A DNA stretch of 64,000 nt from Methanoculleus thermophilus (GCF_001571405.1 NZ_BCNX01000010.1:1-64000); one strand, 5' to 3'. Shown: positions 50,303 through 59,630, counted from the stretch's first letter. The notes: generated from the sequence alone by a model not told the origin. A program made the numbers and translations.

Positions 50303-53300
50303 TTATCCTTCGTCCGCCCGATGCGTGATCTGCTCAATCGCATCCTCTGCAGCCCTCTGGACGTACCAATCCGGGTCATTGAGGAGACTTCGGAGAGGAT
50401 CGACCGCCCGTGCATCCCCGATCTCCGCCAGGACGTCCGCCGCGCGTTTCCGAACATCGTCGTCCGGATCAACGAGCGCGGATACGACCGCATCCATAGC
50501 CGGGGCCCCGATACTGACGAGTGCCGCCGCTGCCTCCCGCCGGACGCTGTAGTACTCGTCGTGAAGAAGAGATATGAGCGCCGGGACCGCAGACGGATCA
50601 CGGATCTCGCCGAGGACCTTGGCCGCCCGCCGCCGGATGCTGTCATCGCAGTCCAGGAGCACCGCGACCAGCGGCCCGACCGCGACCGTGCCAAGCGGGA
50701 TCAGATCGCTCCATCGTTCCTTTGCGATGAGATAGACCGCCGTCTCTTCTCCCGGGGCCGGCACCCAGCCCAGGCGGTCGAGAGCGTCCGCAGCCCCGGC
50801 GCGAACGCGGAAATGCCCGTCCTTGAGTGCGGCAGGCAGCAGCCGACGCGCCGGATCGCCGATGAGCACCAGGGCCATCACCGCACCCATTCTGGCGGTA
50901 TCATTCCCTTCCCGGAGGACGCGGAGGAGCGGTTCGACCGCCTCCTCGCCCATCATGCCTAGAGCCCGGACAACAACGCGACCCACGTGCCAGTCCTCAT
51001 GCAGGAGCGTATCTATAAGAGAATCGATTGCACCCGGGTTCCCGATCTTGCCGAGCGTTGCAGCTGCCCCCATCTGGACAACCGGAGAGCCGTTGCGGAG
51101 AGCCTGAACCAGCGGCTCGACAGCCGGGTCTCCTATGGTGACAAGCGCCCGCGCTGCCCCAAGGCGGATATGCCAGTCGCGGTCACAGAGAGCATCGATG
51201 AGCGGGACGACCGCAGGCTCTCCGATCGTCTTGAGCGCCTCGATTGCTCTTCTCTGTCCGCCCTCCTGCTCGGTGCGAAGTTCATCTATCAGTCTCCTGA
51301 CCGCGGGTGTTCCAATCATGCCAAGAGCCCGCGCCGCGCCCATCTGGACCGCACTGTCAGGGTCATCAAGCGCCTTCACGAGCGGCTCAACTGCTATGGG
51401 GCCAAGCTCTGCAACGGATGCCCACTGCTCCTTCGCGATCAGGTAGTGGACGGTCTCGCTCTCGGTCTCCGGCACCCAGCCAATCCGCCCGAGGACCTCC
51501 GCCGCTCCCAGACGCACAGCGTAATGCACGTCTAGAAGGGCCGTCGTAAGATCGTCGATGGCTGGTTTCCCGATCCGGGTGAGGGTATTGGCCGCCTCCA
51601 GCCGGAGAGTGTCGTTCGAGTGCCCCAACGCCTCAATGAGCGAGCCAACGGCCATATCCCCAAAGCTGACAAGGATATCCCCAGATCTCTGCCGGGTCAG
51701 GGGGTCAGCGCTCCCGAGCGCAAGAACCAGCGCATTGACGGACGCAGCACCGATTGTCGTCAGGATATCCGCCGCAATCGGCCCGATATTCGGGTGCCCG
51801 AGAACGGAGGCGAGGGGACCGGCAGCAGGAGCCCCGATCCTGACCAGGACACCGACAGCCATCTGACGGAGTTCATCCTCACTTAAGACCCCGATAAGCG
51901 GCTCGACGGCCGCCTCCCCGATCCGCACCAGCGTATCGGCTGCGGGGTCCAGGCGAGCCTCATCGCCGAGCAGGCGAATCAGGTGAGGGATTGCAGGGGT
52001 CCCAATCCTGGCAAGCGACTTGATCGCACCGGCCTTGACACCCGTATCCGGGTCGGCAAGCCGCACCAAAAGGGGTTCGACAGCCGGGGCCCCAAGGCTC
52101 ACGACATCCTGCCACTGCTGCAGAGCGATGAGATACACAGCCTGTTCATCCACACCTCCTGGTCTCCAGCCCAACCGGTTTAAGACCGTAGCCGCGCCCA
52201 GGCGAGTCATGGCGTTCTCATCGGTGAGCAGATCGGTAAGCGGCTCCACCGCAGCCTCACCAATACCGGTGAGCGCAGTCACCGCACCATCGTGCCCGTC
52301 GCCAGCCTCTCCTAGAAGAGGTATGAGGGGTGTTACAGCAGGGGCACCGATGTTGATCAGAGCGTCAACGGCCCTCCGGTGGAGGCGATCACCGCCGTCC
52401 CTGAGCAGTTCAACGATGGCCGGAGCGGCCTCGGGTGCTCTGAGCTTGCCGAGGATCTCGACGGCATTCTCCCGGACGGCATCAGATCCTCCGTCAAGCA
52501 GCGCAAGGACCGGAGTTACAGCAGGTTGACCGATAGCGACGAGGGCGTCTGCCGCGGCCGGGGCAACAACGTCATCTCTGAGAGCATTGACAAGCGGTTC
52601 TACCGCCTCAGGAAGGCCAATCTCCCCGAGCGTTACCGCAGCCTCACAGCGAACGCGATCGTCGCTGCCGTTGAGCGTTCGGATAAGGGGCTCAACAGCC
52701 GGCGCACCCATCAGGGCAAGCTCCATCCACTCTTCCCGGGCAATCAGATACCATGCTCGTTCGGTACTGTCCCAGGGTTCCCAGCCCATCCTCTCCAGAA
52801 TGGCAGCAGCATGGCGACGTGACCGGTCGGAGGTCAGCGCCTGAATCAGGGGCGGGACCGCAGCCTCCCCAAGAGCATAGAGGACTTCGCAGAGTGCCTC
52901 GATGACATCAGAATCCGCATCGTCCAGAGCGCGGACACACGCTTCAGCTGACGGCTCCCCAACCTTGATCAGGGCTGCGGCCGCCATTTCCCGGATGTCG
53001 GGATCGGAAAGCAATCGGATGAGCGGGTTGACCGCAGGGAGGCCAATCTCCCCAAGCGCCATCACCACAAGCGATCGGAGTTCCTGATCCGCATCGCGCA
53101 ACAGTTCGATCAGGGGGCCAACTGAGGCCTCTCCAATCTCACCAAGAGTCCTGGCCGCATGCCACCACCTCTCCCTATCCGGAGACCGGAGGATGCTGAT
53201 AAGAGGTTCTATAGCGGCCTCACCGTAATCCGCCACATCAGGCCATGCCTCGCTGGCGATGAGGTGCCGGATCGTCCCGATCTCATCAGGCGGTCTCCAG

Positions 53301-54637
53301 TCGAGTTCCCGCAGGATCTCTGCAGCAGATCTCCGGATCTCCCCATCAGGTGCACCTAGGGCCTCAACGAGGGAGGGCACCGCAACTTCTCCAATCTCAC
53401 GGAGCGCATAGTGGGCGCCGAACTGCACTTCGTCGTCACCGGAGCCGAGCGCGGCAATGAGCGAGGGCACAGCGGGCTTGCCGATACGCACGAGAGTTGC
53501 AGCTGCCCTGGTCTGCGTCGCAGTCTCACCGAGGGCGGCGATCAGCGCCGGGATTGCATCTTCACCAATCAAAGCGAGCGTTTCGGCGACGCACCACCGT
53601 CTCTCCTCATCCACAAGAGCGAGGGCCCGGACAAGGTGAGCCACGGCATCGGCTCCCAGCTTCACGAGGGTCTCTTGAGCCCGTTCACGAAGCATGGCGT
53701 CATCGCTACCGAGATCACCGATGAGCGACTCTATCGAACGGCCTTCATCAAGAAGGGGGGTAGTAACTGCCTCTTGTTCGCCAGAGCCTGGAGCATCGTC
53801 AGGCAGATCAGGAATATCTTCTGATATTTCGAGCCAATCCTCAGAGAGATCAGGCAGAACATCCTCAGACAGACGGGCTTTGCGTTCAGCAAGATCCGGG
53901 ACTGATTCGTCATTCCGATCATTGAGTCCCGGTGTTATCGCGAGATCTTTATCACCGCGGGACCCAAATTGCGGGATGCTCAGGCCGACTGCGGGAAGCT
54001 CCTGAGGCTCGTCTGGCTTACCGGGCACGTCATCAGCCGGATTGCACCCGGATGGGAAGTTAAGAGATCTTCCTGCCTTGCCCTGTCCGTCGGGGGGGTG
54101 CGTGGCACCTCTCCCCTCCCCGTAAACAAGATCGTCATACTGCCGAAGGGCGTCGGGGATCAGGTCAAGTTTCTCAAAGACCTTCGTATCACCGTCAAGC
54201 CAGGCATGTCCCCCTGAAGATACCTTTTCTGGCGTATCTACCTGAGATACTTCAGGATTCAACTGTGAGGCATCCTCCTTACCAGGGGCATGTTCACTTT
54301 TGTTCCCTTCAGCCCACTTCTTCGTCCAATAGGCAAGAAAAGAAGTCCCATTCGGCCCAAACAGCCCGGGAAGGCAGACAAGAGGACATGTGGTCTCAAG
54401 CGTTGAGAACGCCGGAATACCCGACACTCCTCCATCAGACAGCAGGAGGAAAAGGCATGTGGTTCCAAAGATCGCACATGCCGATGTATACGGCGTCCCA
54501 AAAAACACACGTTTGCCAGCCAACCAGGACACATACCCACCCGCACGATCTAACTGTTCTGTCGCCGAATCGTAGATCTTAACGCGGATATCGGCGAAAG
54601 CACCGCTCAGAATTTCTCGTGGGGTCTTAGTGCACAT
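50303..54637 (-). CDS. giant HEAT-repeat protein with five periodic W-YLIA-W modules
   Basis: 1,444 residues from ATG 54637. The N-terminal region (about 1-100) has a hydrophobic segment (SACAIFGTTCLFLLLSDGG), then an acidic disordered stretch (about 100-290), then about 30 HEAT/PBS-type repeats of 31 residues (AVEPLI-x-LG-xxD-xxVR-xxAA-x-ALG-x-IG). At about residues 445, 613, 820, 1051 and 1289 a distinct 27-residue module interrupts the repeats: GW-x-P, then E-x-x-x-YLIA-x-E-x-W, then LG. The solenoid probably scaffolds other proteins. No catalytic motif is seen. An upstream TTG at 54691 is less likely. Neighbours are the STAS protein and the queuosine-precursor transporter. Confidence 0.85.
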   Translation of the reverse strand: MCTKTPREILSGAFADIRVKIYDSATEQLDRAGGYVSWLAGKRVFFGTPYTSACAIFGTTCLFLLLSDGGVSGIPAFSTLETTCPLVCLPGLFGPNGTSFLAYWTKKWAEGNKSEHAPGKEDASQLNPEVSQVDTPEKVSSGGHAWLDGDTKVFEKLDLIPDALRQYDDLVYGEGRGATHPPDGQGKAGRSLNFPSGCNPADDVPGKPDEPQELPAVGLSIPQFGSRGDKDLAITPGLNDRNDESVPDLAERKARLSEDVLPDLSEDWLEISEDIPDLPDDAPGSGEQEAVTTPLLDEGRSIESLIGDLGSDDAMLRERAQETLVKLGADAVAHLVRALALVDEERRWCVAETLALIGEDAIPALIAALGETATQTRAAATLVRIGKPAVPSLIAALGSGDDEVQFGAHYALREIGEVAVPSLVEALGAPDGEIRRSAAEILRELDWRPPDEIGTIRHLIASEAWPDVADYGEAAIEPLISILRSPDRERWWHAARTLGEIGEASVGPLIELLRDADQELRSLVVMALGEIGLPAVNPLIRLLSDPDIREMAAAALIKVGEPSAEACVRALDDADSDVIEALCEVLYALGEAAVPPLIQALTSDRSRRHAAAILERMGWEPWDSTERAWYLIAREEWMELALMGAPAVEPLIRTLNGSDDRVRCEAAVTLGEIGLPEAVEPLVNALRDDVVAPAAADALVAIGQPAVTPVLALLDGGSDAVRENAVEILGKLRAPEAAPAIVELLRDGGDRLHRRAVDALINIGAPAVTPLIPLLGEAGDGHDGAVTALTGIGEAAVEPLTDLLTDENAMTRLGAATVLNRLGWRPGGVDEQAVYLIALQQWQDVVSLGAPAVEPLLVRLADPDTGVKAGAIKSLARIGTPAIPHLIRLLGDEARLDPAADTLVRIGEAAVEPLIGVLSEDELRQMAVGVLVRIGAPAAGPLASVLGHPNIGPIAADILTTIGAASVNALVLALGSADPLTRQRSGDILVSFGDMAVGSLIEALGHSNDTLRLEAANTLTRIGKPAIDDLTTALLDVHYAVRLGAAEVLGRIGWVPETESETVHYLIAKEQWASVAELGPIAVEPLVKALDDPDSAVQMGAARALGMIGTPAVRRLIDELRTEQEGGQRRAIEALKTIGEPAVVPLIDALCDRDWHIRLGAARALVTIGDPAVEPLVQALRNGSPVVQMGAAATLGKIGNPGAIDSLIDTLLHEDWHVGRVVVRALGMMGEEAVEPLLRVLREGNDTARMGAVMALVLIGDPARRLLPAALKDGHFRVRAGAADALDRLGWVPAPGEETAVYLIAKERWSDLIPLGTVAVGPLVAVLLDCDDSIRRRAAKVLGEIRDPSAVPALISLLHDEYYSVRREAAAALVSIGAPAMDAVVSALVDPDDDVRKRAADVLAEIGDARAVDPLRSLLNDPDWYVQRAAEDAIEQITHRADEG

Positions 54638-54758
54638 TATGAGAAGTATACGCCCAAAAATTAAAAATGTTTGTTTTCCATGCCCAATCAATATAGAATG
54701 TTTTAATTATAACCTATTTCAGGAAATTTTTTCTCCCGTACTCCCTGATTGCTGTGAA

Positions 54759-55454
54759 TCACCCGGTGCCAAGATAGCGTTTATACCAGACAAACCAGGG
54801 TGTGTCAAGGAGCCCAATGAGACCCTTGCTGACGACCTGCCCAATGATCAGGGGGAGGAGCGGGATGCCGGCAGTGAAGAAAGCAATGCTCACGAAGATG
54901 ATACTGTCGAGGGTCAGGTCGGCGACATCGGAGAAAGCGCTCCTTAGAACGATCCGATCAGGGTATGCACGTTTCAGCCGGTCGAAAACATATGAATCGA
55001 GAGTCTGACTGACCAGAAACGCAACCCAGGACGCGAGGATGATCCACAACCCTTGCGTGAAGATGCTCTGCCATGCCTCCTCGAACTGGAAGGCCGGAGC
55101 CGGAGAAAGGGAGTTTGTCATGACTATGAGGATGACAAGGAGGATCTGCGAGAGCAGTGCGATGAGGATGGCGACCTGAGTCATCGATCTCCCGTAGACC
55201 TCGTTGATCATGTCGATCGCCTGTGCTATAAACGGATAAATGAAGACAGAAGCAGGCGCAACCAGCGTGACGATGCCGAGATCGAACTCGATGATTCGGG
55301 CTGCAATGATCTGCGAGGCGCCGAGATAAATGATATACAGGCCGGTCAGGGTGGCAAACCCATACCCTGGGAACCGCCTGACGACGACGGCTGCCGCATA
55401 CGTCGCAATAGTGAGGCTGATCGCCCAGTATATCCAGACAAGCGGTATCAGCGT
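54759..55454 (-). CDS. queuosine-precursor transporter (YhhQ/VUT family) with a non-standard start codon
   Basis: About 231 residues, the usual family length, with six or seven transmembrane segments: LVWIYWAISLTIATYAAAVV, GFATLTGLYIIYLGASQIIA, FDLGIVTLVAPASVFIYPFI, then DMINEVYGRSMTQVAILIAL (signature), and SWVAFLVSQTLDSYVFDRLK. No ATG, GTG or TTG is available in frame before residue 81. AGGAGGAGGG lies six bases before ACG (55452-55454) and nine before CTG (55449-55451), so ACG (a one-base change from ATG) or CTG must start the protein. Starting at 55211 would delete the first two helices. Confidence 0.8.
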   Translation of the reverse strand, partial: TLIPLVWIYWAISLTIATYAAAVVVRRFPGYGFATLTGLYIIYLGASQIIAARIIEFDLGIVTLVAPASVFIYPFIAQAIDMINEVYGRSMTQVAILIALLSQILLVILIVMTNSLSPAPAFQFEEAWQSIFTQGLWIILASWVAFLVSQTLDSYVFDRLKRAYPDRIVLRSAFSDVADLTLDSIIFVSIAFFTAGIPLLPLIIGQVVSKGLIGLLDTPWFVWYKRYLGTG

Positions 55455-55545
55455 GGAATCCCTCCTCCTGAAAGGTAGAGAAGGTATTCCCGTTCACTGT
55501 ATTAACACCCGCCTGTTCGGCCTGCAACCATCACAAAACAGCCGG

Positions 55546-56154
55546 TTAGAAACCTTCGTTCATAATCCGCTCGAGTTCAGAACGCCTGATCCGCCAGGAT
55601 CCTCCACACTTGACGGCCGGGATCCGCTCTTCCCGAATGAACTCCCGGATTCGGCCGGGGGTGAAGTTCAGGGTTGAGGCGACGTCATCAACGGTGAGCA
55701 TCCGATCACTGTAGGCATGGTGGCGACAGCCGCCTCCAATCGTCTCCCAGTTCTCGTCCGGCAGCATGATGGTGATGACCGGCTCGCCGTCGTCTCCCGG
55801 GGAGACAGTGGCCTTGAACGTGAGGGTGGGAACGAGACCATTCAGGTAGATGCTCGCCTGAAACTCGAACTCCTCCTCGGTCGTCGTACTGGCTTTATCC
55901 CTGAACGCATGTAGGATGTCCCACAAATTCTCCGTAACAGTCTCCTGCGGGATGTTTGGGAATGGCACCATAATCTCTGCAGCCCGCGCCGAGACTGCAA
56001 GGGGATACATGATGCCTATATCTCTTCCCATTCGGGTGATCTCAATGAGATCACCGTCATCGATAGCATCCTGGCGGCCCTTCCTCTGCTGGTCGGGGTC
56101 CGCCAATCCCCAGATTTCAGCAGGTGCCCTCAATTGAGTTTTTCTCTTCTTCAT
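55546..56154 (-). CDS. DUF6573-like protein fused to an excisionase-type HTH
   Basis: 202 residues from ATG 56154, with GGAGAG nine bases upstream. The N-terminal 130 residues resemble the DUF6573 proteins of mobile elements (DGDLIEITRMGRDIGIMYPLAVSARA). The C-terminal 50 residues form a MerR/excisionase-type helix-turn-helix: MLTVDDVASTLNFTPGRIREFIREERIPAVKCGGSWRIRRSELERIM. Excisionases guide recombination; fused forms may repress or direct mobile elements. No integrase lies nearby. Minus strand, divergent from the CARF-like operon. Confidence 0.65.
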   Translation of the reverse strand: MKKRKTQLRAPAEIWGLADPDQQRKGRQDAIDDGDLIEITRMGRDIGIMYPLAVSARAAEIMVPFPNIPQETVTENLWDILHAFRDKASTTTEEEFEFQASIYLNGLVPTLTFKATVSPGDDGEPVITIMLPDENWETIGGGCRHHAYSDRMLTVDDVASTLNFTPGRIREFIREERIPAVKCGGSWRIRRSELERIMNEGF

Positions 56155-56431
56155 AAAACAGATCTCTCCAGGGATATACTCGCGCTTCTGTAGCACAGTG
56201 GGGGGGTTGATCATAAAAGAGTTGCCAAATATTTTGCGTTATTTTTCCAGTTTCTTTCGCTTTAAAGAGGTTTTTCAAGACTCTGGCAACAAAAAACTGC
56301 CAGAATCTGACATCTGATCGGATACAGTCTTCGGATACTCGCTCTGCAGCCAATTATCGCCAAAATAAGGAAGCAAATCGCTCGGGTTCTCGTCTCTGAG
56401 ATCTAATTCGAGGAGCGAACCTCCAACAAAG

Positions 56432-56440
56432 CCTATATAG
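56432..56440 (+). promoter_or_regulatory. TATA box of the CARF-like operon
   Basis: CTATATAG centred near 56436 puts the transcript start near 56463. The in-frame TTG at 56456 would then lie outside the transcript, so ATG 56474 is the likely start. Confidence 0.5.
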
Positions 56441-56473
56441 CGACAGGGTGAGTCATTGAGCAGTGATTTCTTC

Positions 56474-56974
56474 ATGATCACCGCCCAGGGCGATGCCTAC
56501 ATAGCACTTCTGGGACGCTCAACATGGGCTCTCGTCAACGCATATCATGCAGTCCTGCGGGAGAAGGGGTTGCGCCCCAAACAGGTCTCTATCGTAACCG
56601 AGGAACCCTATGCATCGAAGACATCGACCGTAGCCGAGGCCATCCGGATAATATCGGAGGGATATGGCTTCACTCCGGTAATCAGGGTGGAGGTTCTGCC
56701 TGAAGCAGACTTTGTGCAGGCCGGGCGGACGATCCGCTCTCTCGTCGCTGACCTCATCCAGCAGGGGTTTTACGTGGCGATCGATATCACCTCCGGGAGG
56801 AAGGTCATCGTCGCAGGAGCACTCATCGCGGTCTCACTCGCCGGACTCGATCTAAGACACATTTACTATCTTGCCATGAAGACGACAGACAACGTTGCAA
56901 AACCGTACATGATGATCCCTCATCAGATCCAGAAGATCCGGGATATCATGGAGGATGCGGGGGTAAGGCCATGA
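56474..56974 (+). CDS. CARF-like (CRISPR-associated Rossmann fold) sensor protein
   Basis: 166 residues forming a single Rossmann-like domain. It starts MITAQGDAYIALLGRSTWAL, then KQVSIVTEEPYASKTSTVAEAIRI, then the diagnostic CARF-like ligand loop DITSGRK (104-110) followed by VIVAGALIAVSLAGLDLRHIYYL. CARF domains bind cyclic oligoadenylates or related second messengers in type III CRISPR defence and in other systems. No effector domain is fused; the effector appears to be the next gene, with which it overlaps by four bases (ATGA). No CRISPR array or cas gene is in the window. The assignment rests on motif reading. Confidence 0.6.
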   Translation: MITAQGDAYIALLGRSTWALVNAYHAVLREKGLRPKQVSIVTEEPYASKTSTVAEAIRIISEGYGFTPVIRVEVLPEADFVQAGRTIRSLVADLIQQGFYVAIDITSGRKVIVAGALIAVSLAGLDLRHIYYLAMKTTDNVAKPYMMIPHQIQKIRDIMEDAGVRP

Positions 56975-57978
56975 ATGATGCAGTCATCAGGGAAGATGAG
57001 CTGCAGATCCTCTTAAACAGCCTAGATGAGATCAACGTCACATATCCGCTCTATGAGGGGGATATCCTCGTTGCACGCCCAGAAGGCATCGGCTACTCCC
57101 TGGATCTCCTTGCATCACGCGAGACCTTCCAGGGCTGGCTCGCGGAGTACGAGCCGATTGCCGCCGAACTTCCCAACTACGCAGACTTCCTGGAATGCAT
57201 GCTCGCAAGCGGGGTCGCCCGCTACGCAAACCAGGCCGCCTTCGATGCAATGCTCACATCGTATGGGCAACTCAAGAAAGCCGTCTTCTTTGGTCTGGAT
57301 ACAAATCTCTTCTACCATGGCTTTGCAACAAACAACCCGGAGATCGATCATGCCTCCTACCTGATCGTTGAGACCGTCCGCGACGAGATCGCATACGCAA
57401 TCAACCGTAAGTACCCGGCAAAAAAGATCGAGGAGATGGTGGCGCATGCACCGGGCTTGCGAGACTATATCAAGGAACTCGAGAACAAGCGGATGAAGAG
57501 ATCCCGAAAAGCGGCATACCTAGCTCTGAAAGAGTATCGCATCATCCGCGACCGGGCGACAGAGATCGCATCGCCAGGCCCTCATACGCACCTGACGGAA
57601 GAGAACGATCGCAATATTGTCAAAGCGCTCCGGAAGTTCGAAGAGGAACGGTATGCTCTCCCGGTGCTTCTGACAGCCGACGTCTACATGGCGGATCTCT
57701 GCATGGCTGAAGGGCTTGAGTACTTCTACTTTGACCGCCCATACAGGTTAGAGACAACAACCTGTACGGCCCAGGGATTCCGGCGGCTGCTCTTCAATCT
57801 TGCTGCCGTCTTTGGATTCGTGGGTTGCAACGGTTTTGCCGTCTTCGGGGAATACGGCGGGAAGGGCAACGATCTTGATGAGCTGAAGGTGCGATTTTTT
57901 GACGACGAAACATATCATGAATTCACCAGGGAACTGGAGATATGCAGACAACTCCAAAAACTCGGCATAGAACGGTAG
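56971..57978 (+). CDS. large PIN-like nuclease, predicted effector
   Basis: 335 residues. Four acidic PIN positions can be read: D110 (FFGLDTNLFYHGF), E134 (LIVETVRDEIAYA), D213 (TEENDRNIVKALRKF) and D237/D242 (PVLLTADVYMADLC). A basic segment (about 172-185, NKRMKRSRKAAY) may bind RNA. The N-terminal 100 residues and the C-terminal 75 (FRRLLFNLAAVFGFVGCNGFAVFGEY) are not assigned. PIN nucleases cut RNA. Translational coupling to the CARF-like protein suggests ligand-controlled RNA cleavage (inference). The gene overlaps the following HAD gene by 37 bases. Confidence 0.6.
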   Translation: MNDAVIREDELQILLNSLDEINVTYPLYEGDILVARPEGIGYSLDLLASRETFQGWLAEYEPIAAELPNYADFLECMLASGVARYANQAAFDAMLTSYGQLKKAVFFGLDTNLFYHGFATNNPEIDHASYLIVETVRDEIAYAINRKYPAKKIEEMVAHAPGLRDYIKELENKRMKRSRKAAYLALKEYRIIRDRATEIASPGPHTHLTEENDRNIVKALRKFEEERYALPVLLTADVYMADLCMAEGLEYFYFDRPYRLETTTCTAQGFRRLLFNLAAVFGFVGCNGFAVFGEYGGKGNDLDELKVRFFDDETYHEFTRELEICRQLQKLGIER

Positions 57979-58637
57979 AGGCGATCCTCTGCGATATGGA
58001 TAACACTCTCTTTGACCTTGTTGGAGCAAAGCGTGAGGCCTGCCGGTGCGTGGTCGATTATCTCGGTGTTGGAGACGCGGAGATGCTCTTTTCAGAGTTT
58101 CTCCGGGGAATCCATGGGTTTGAAGATCATGAAAACATACGTGACTACCTCGAGCGTCTCGGGGTCTACGAACCCAGGACGTTTGAGGTCTGCTGCCGCA
58201 CCTACGAAGACGTGAAACTCGACCTGGTCGAGGCGTACCCAGGTGTCGAAGAGACGCTCCAGTTCCTCAGAGACGCCGGGATTGGGCTCGCGGTCGTCAC
58301 CGACGCAGATTTGCTCCATGCACACCAGCGGCTCACAAAGACCGGGCTCATCGATTACTTCGAGGTCGTGGTGACACCGGAGGTCTCGGGGAGACGGAAA
58401 CCGGAACCGGACTCGCTCCTCTACGCCCTCCGGAAACTCGAGACCCCTCCTGCGCAGGCGATGATGGTCGGCGATAGCCTGGTTCGCGACATCGCTCCCG
58501 GGAGGCATCTAGGGATGGTGACCGCGTTTGCCGCCTACGGCGACTGGCGCGCAAGCCGGCCAAGTGACGTTGAGGCCGATATCATCCTTTCAGAATTCTC
58601 CGAACTCCCGGATCATATCGGCATATCAGACCAGTAA
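57942..58637 (+). CDS. HAD-family phosphatase
   Basis: 231 residues. HAD motif I is CDMDNTLFD (D18, D20), followed by a helical cap (LVGAKREACRCVVDYL onwards), motif II VVTDADLLHAH, motif III lysine in SGRRKPEPDS, and motif IV GDSLVRDI. The enzyme removes phosphate from a small metabolite, substrate unknown. Its ATG lies inside the PIN-like gene, so the three genes form one operon. A role in clearing or editing a phosphorylated signal is possible but unproven. The stop abuts the convergent marker 8 gene. Confidence 0.88.
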   Translation: MQTTPKTRHRTVEAILCDMDNTLFDLVGAKREACRCVVDYLGVGDAEMLFSEFLRGIHGFEDHENIRDYLERLGVYEPRTFEVCCRTYEDVKLDLVEAYPGVEETLQFLRDAGIGLAVVTDADLLHAHQRLTKTGLIDYFEVVVTPEVSGRRKPEPDSLLYALRKLETPPAQAMMVGDSLVRDIAPGRHLGMVTAFAAYGDWRASRPSDVEADIILSEFSELPDHIGISDQ

Positions 58638-59495
58638 TCAGCAGAGCGGCGAGGGAGACTGAGAGCCCGGAACCGGGAGGCGCGCTCCGTGGACGATGAC
58701 CGGCTGATCGGTCTCCGCGACTTTCCCGAGAATGATCGCCTTTCCCGCTTTGGTCATCGCAAAGACCGGGATTGATGTCCCTGCCTGCAGGAGCGCGGCC
58801 TTCGCCGCCTCATCGCGGATGTGCTGCGACGCGCAGGCAGTGAGGAGATCGGCAGATCTCGCCATCAGCGCCGCGTCCTCTCGCGAGATCCCGGTCGTGT
58901 GAACGGCAACGATGACGGTCTCGGGGAAGTGTTCCCGGATTACCGCAGCCTCGGCGGCAACGGCGGTGGTCACGGCGATCCGCCGGTGCCCGAGCGATCG
59001 CGCAAGGGCAACGCCGGCGGCCTGGTCGATCGTGGCGGTCTTCGGGTCAAGGACCACGCCCCCGTTCTCCCGAATTCGTGCGATCACCTCAGGGATAGGG
59101 GAAGTCTTTACGAGGCCCGACATCCGGCCGCCGATCCCCTGGATGAGGGCGGGATTCGCCGCGACAAGCGTCCCTGCCCCGTCGGATACGATCACCACAG
59201 CGTCGAGGTCTCCCCGGCGGACAGCGCTGCTCAAGAGTTCCGATGCCCCGAAGATGACGAAGTCCGGACCGGCAAGAACCTCCCGATCCGGAGTGCACAT
59301 CCCAAACGACCGGATTCTCCCTTCGATGTTTCTTCGGATCGCCTCAGGCGTCATCTCCTCGACCGGGCAGGCAAACCGTCGCGCCAGTGGGCAGTCCTCG
59401 ATCAGGGGCGTCCCGACCTCGACCACACGACCGTTCTGAATCACGACCCGGCACCTTCCGGCAGCCTCTATGATATGTTCGTCTCGGTTGTTCAT
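58638..59495 (-). CDS. methanogenesis marker protein 8 (DUF2099)
   Basis: 285 residues. Family hallmarks: the N-terminus MNNRDEHIIEAAGRCRVVIQ, then RFACPVEEMTPEAIRRNIEGRI, then RSFGMCTPDREVL, then DAVVIVSDGAGTLVAANPALIQGIGGRMSG and the C-terminal TACASQHIRDEAAKAALLQAG. The family occurs almost only in methanogens; its function is unknown. A Met at 59720 gives a longer frame, but ATG 59495 fits the family. It converges with the HAD gene. Confidence 0.9.
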   Translation of the reverse strand: MNNRDEHIIEAAGRCRVVIQNGRVVEVGTPLIEDCPLARRFACPVEEMTPEAIRRNIEGRIRSFGMCTPDREVLAGPDFVIFGASELLSSAVRRGDLDAVVIVSDGAGTLVAANPALIQGIGGRMSGLVKTSPIPEVIARIRENGGVVLDPKTATIDQAAGVALARSLGHRRIAVTTAVAAEAAVIREHFPETVIVAVHTTGISREDAALMARSADLLTACASQHIRDEAAKAALLQAGTSIPVFAMTKAGKAIILGKVAETDQPVIVHGARLPVPGSQSPSPLC

Positions 59496-59630
59496 AGGCC
59501 CGTTTCCATACTTGCTATGCGGTGACGTGAAATAATACTCCCTTCCCGACCCCGGGTAAATGCTTATCAGATTGCCGCTATGAGTGTACAGAGATGATAT
59601 ACCTGCATCAGGTAGACGGGGTGAAGGGTC

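Noticed and set aside
50987-52822. Several plus-strand ORFs within the HEAT-repeat gene
   Set aside because: They are shadows produced by the periodic codon pattern of the sense strand.
50303-54637. Possible CRISPR-like periodicity
   Set aside because: The period reflects diverged protein repeats of 31 codons, not identical DNA repeats with spacers. No CRISPR array was seen anywhere in the window.
56275-56481. Minus-strand ORF over the promoter of the CARF-like operon
   Set aside because: It would run through the TATA box of the divergent operon and has no ribosome-binding site.
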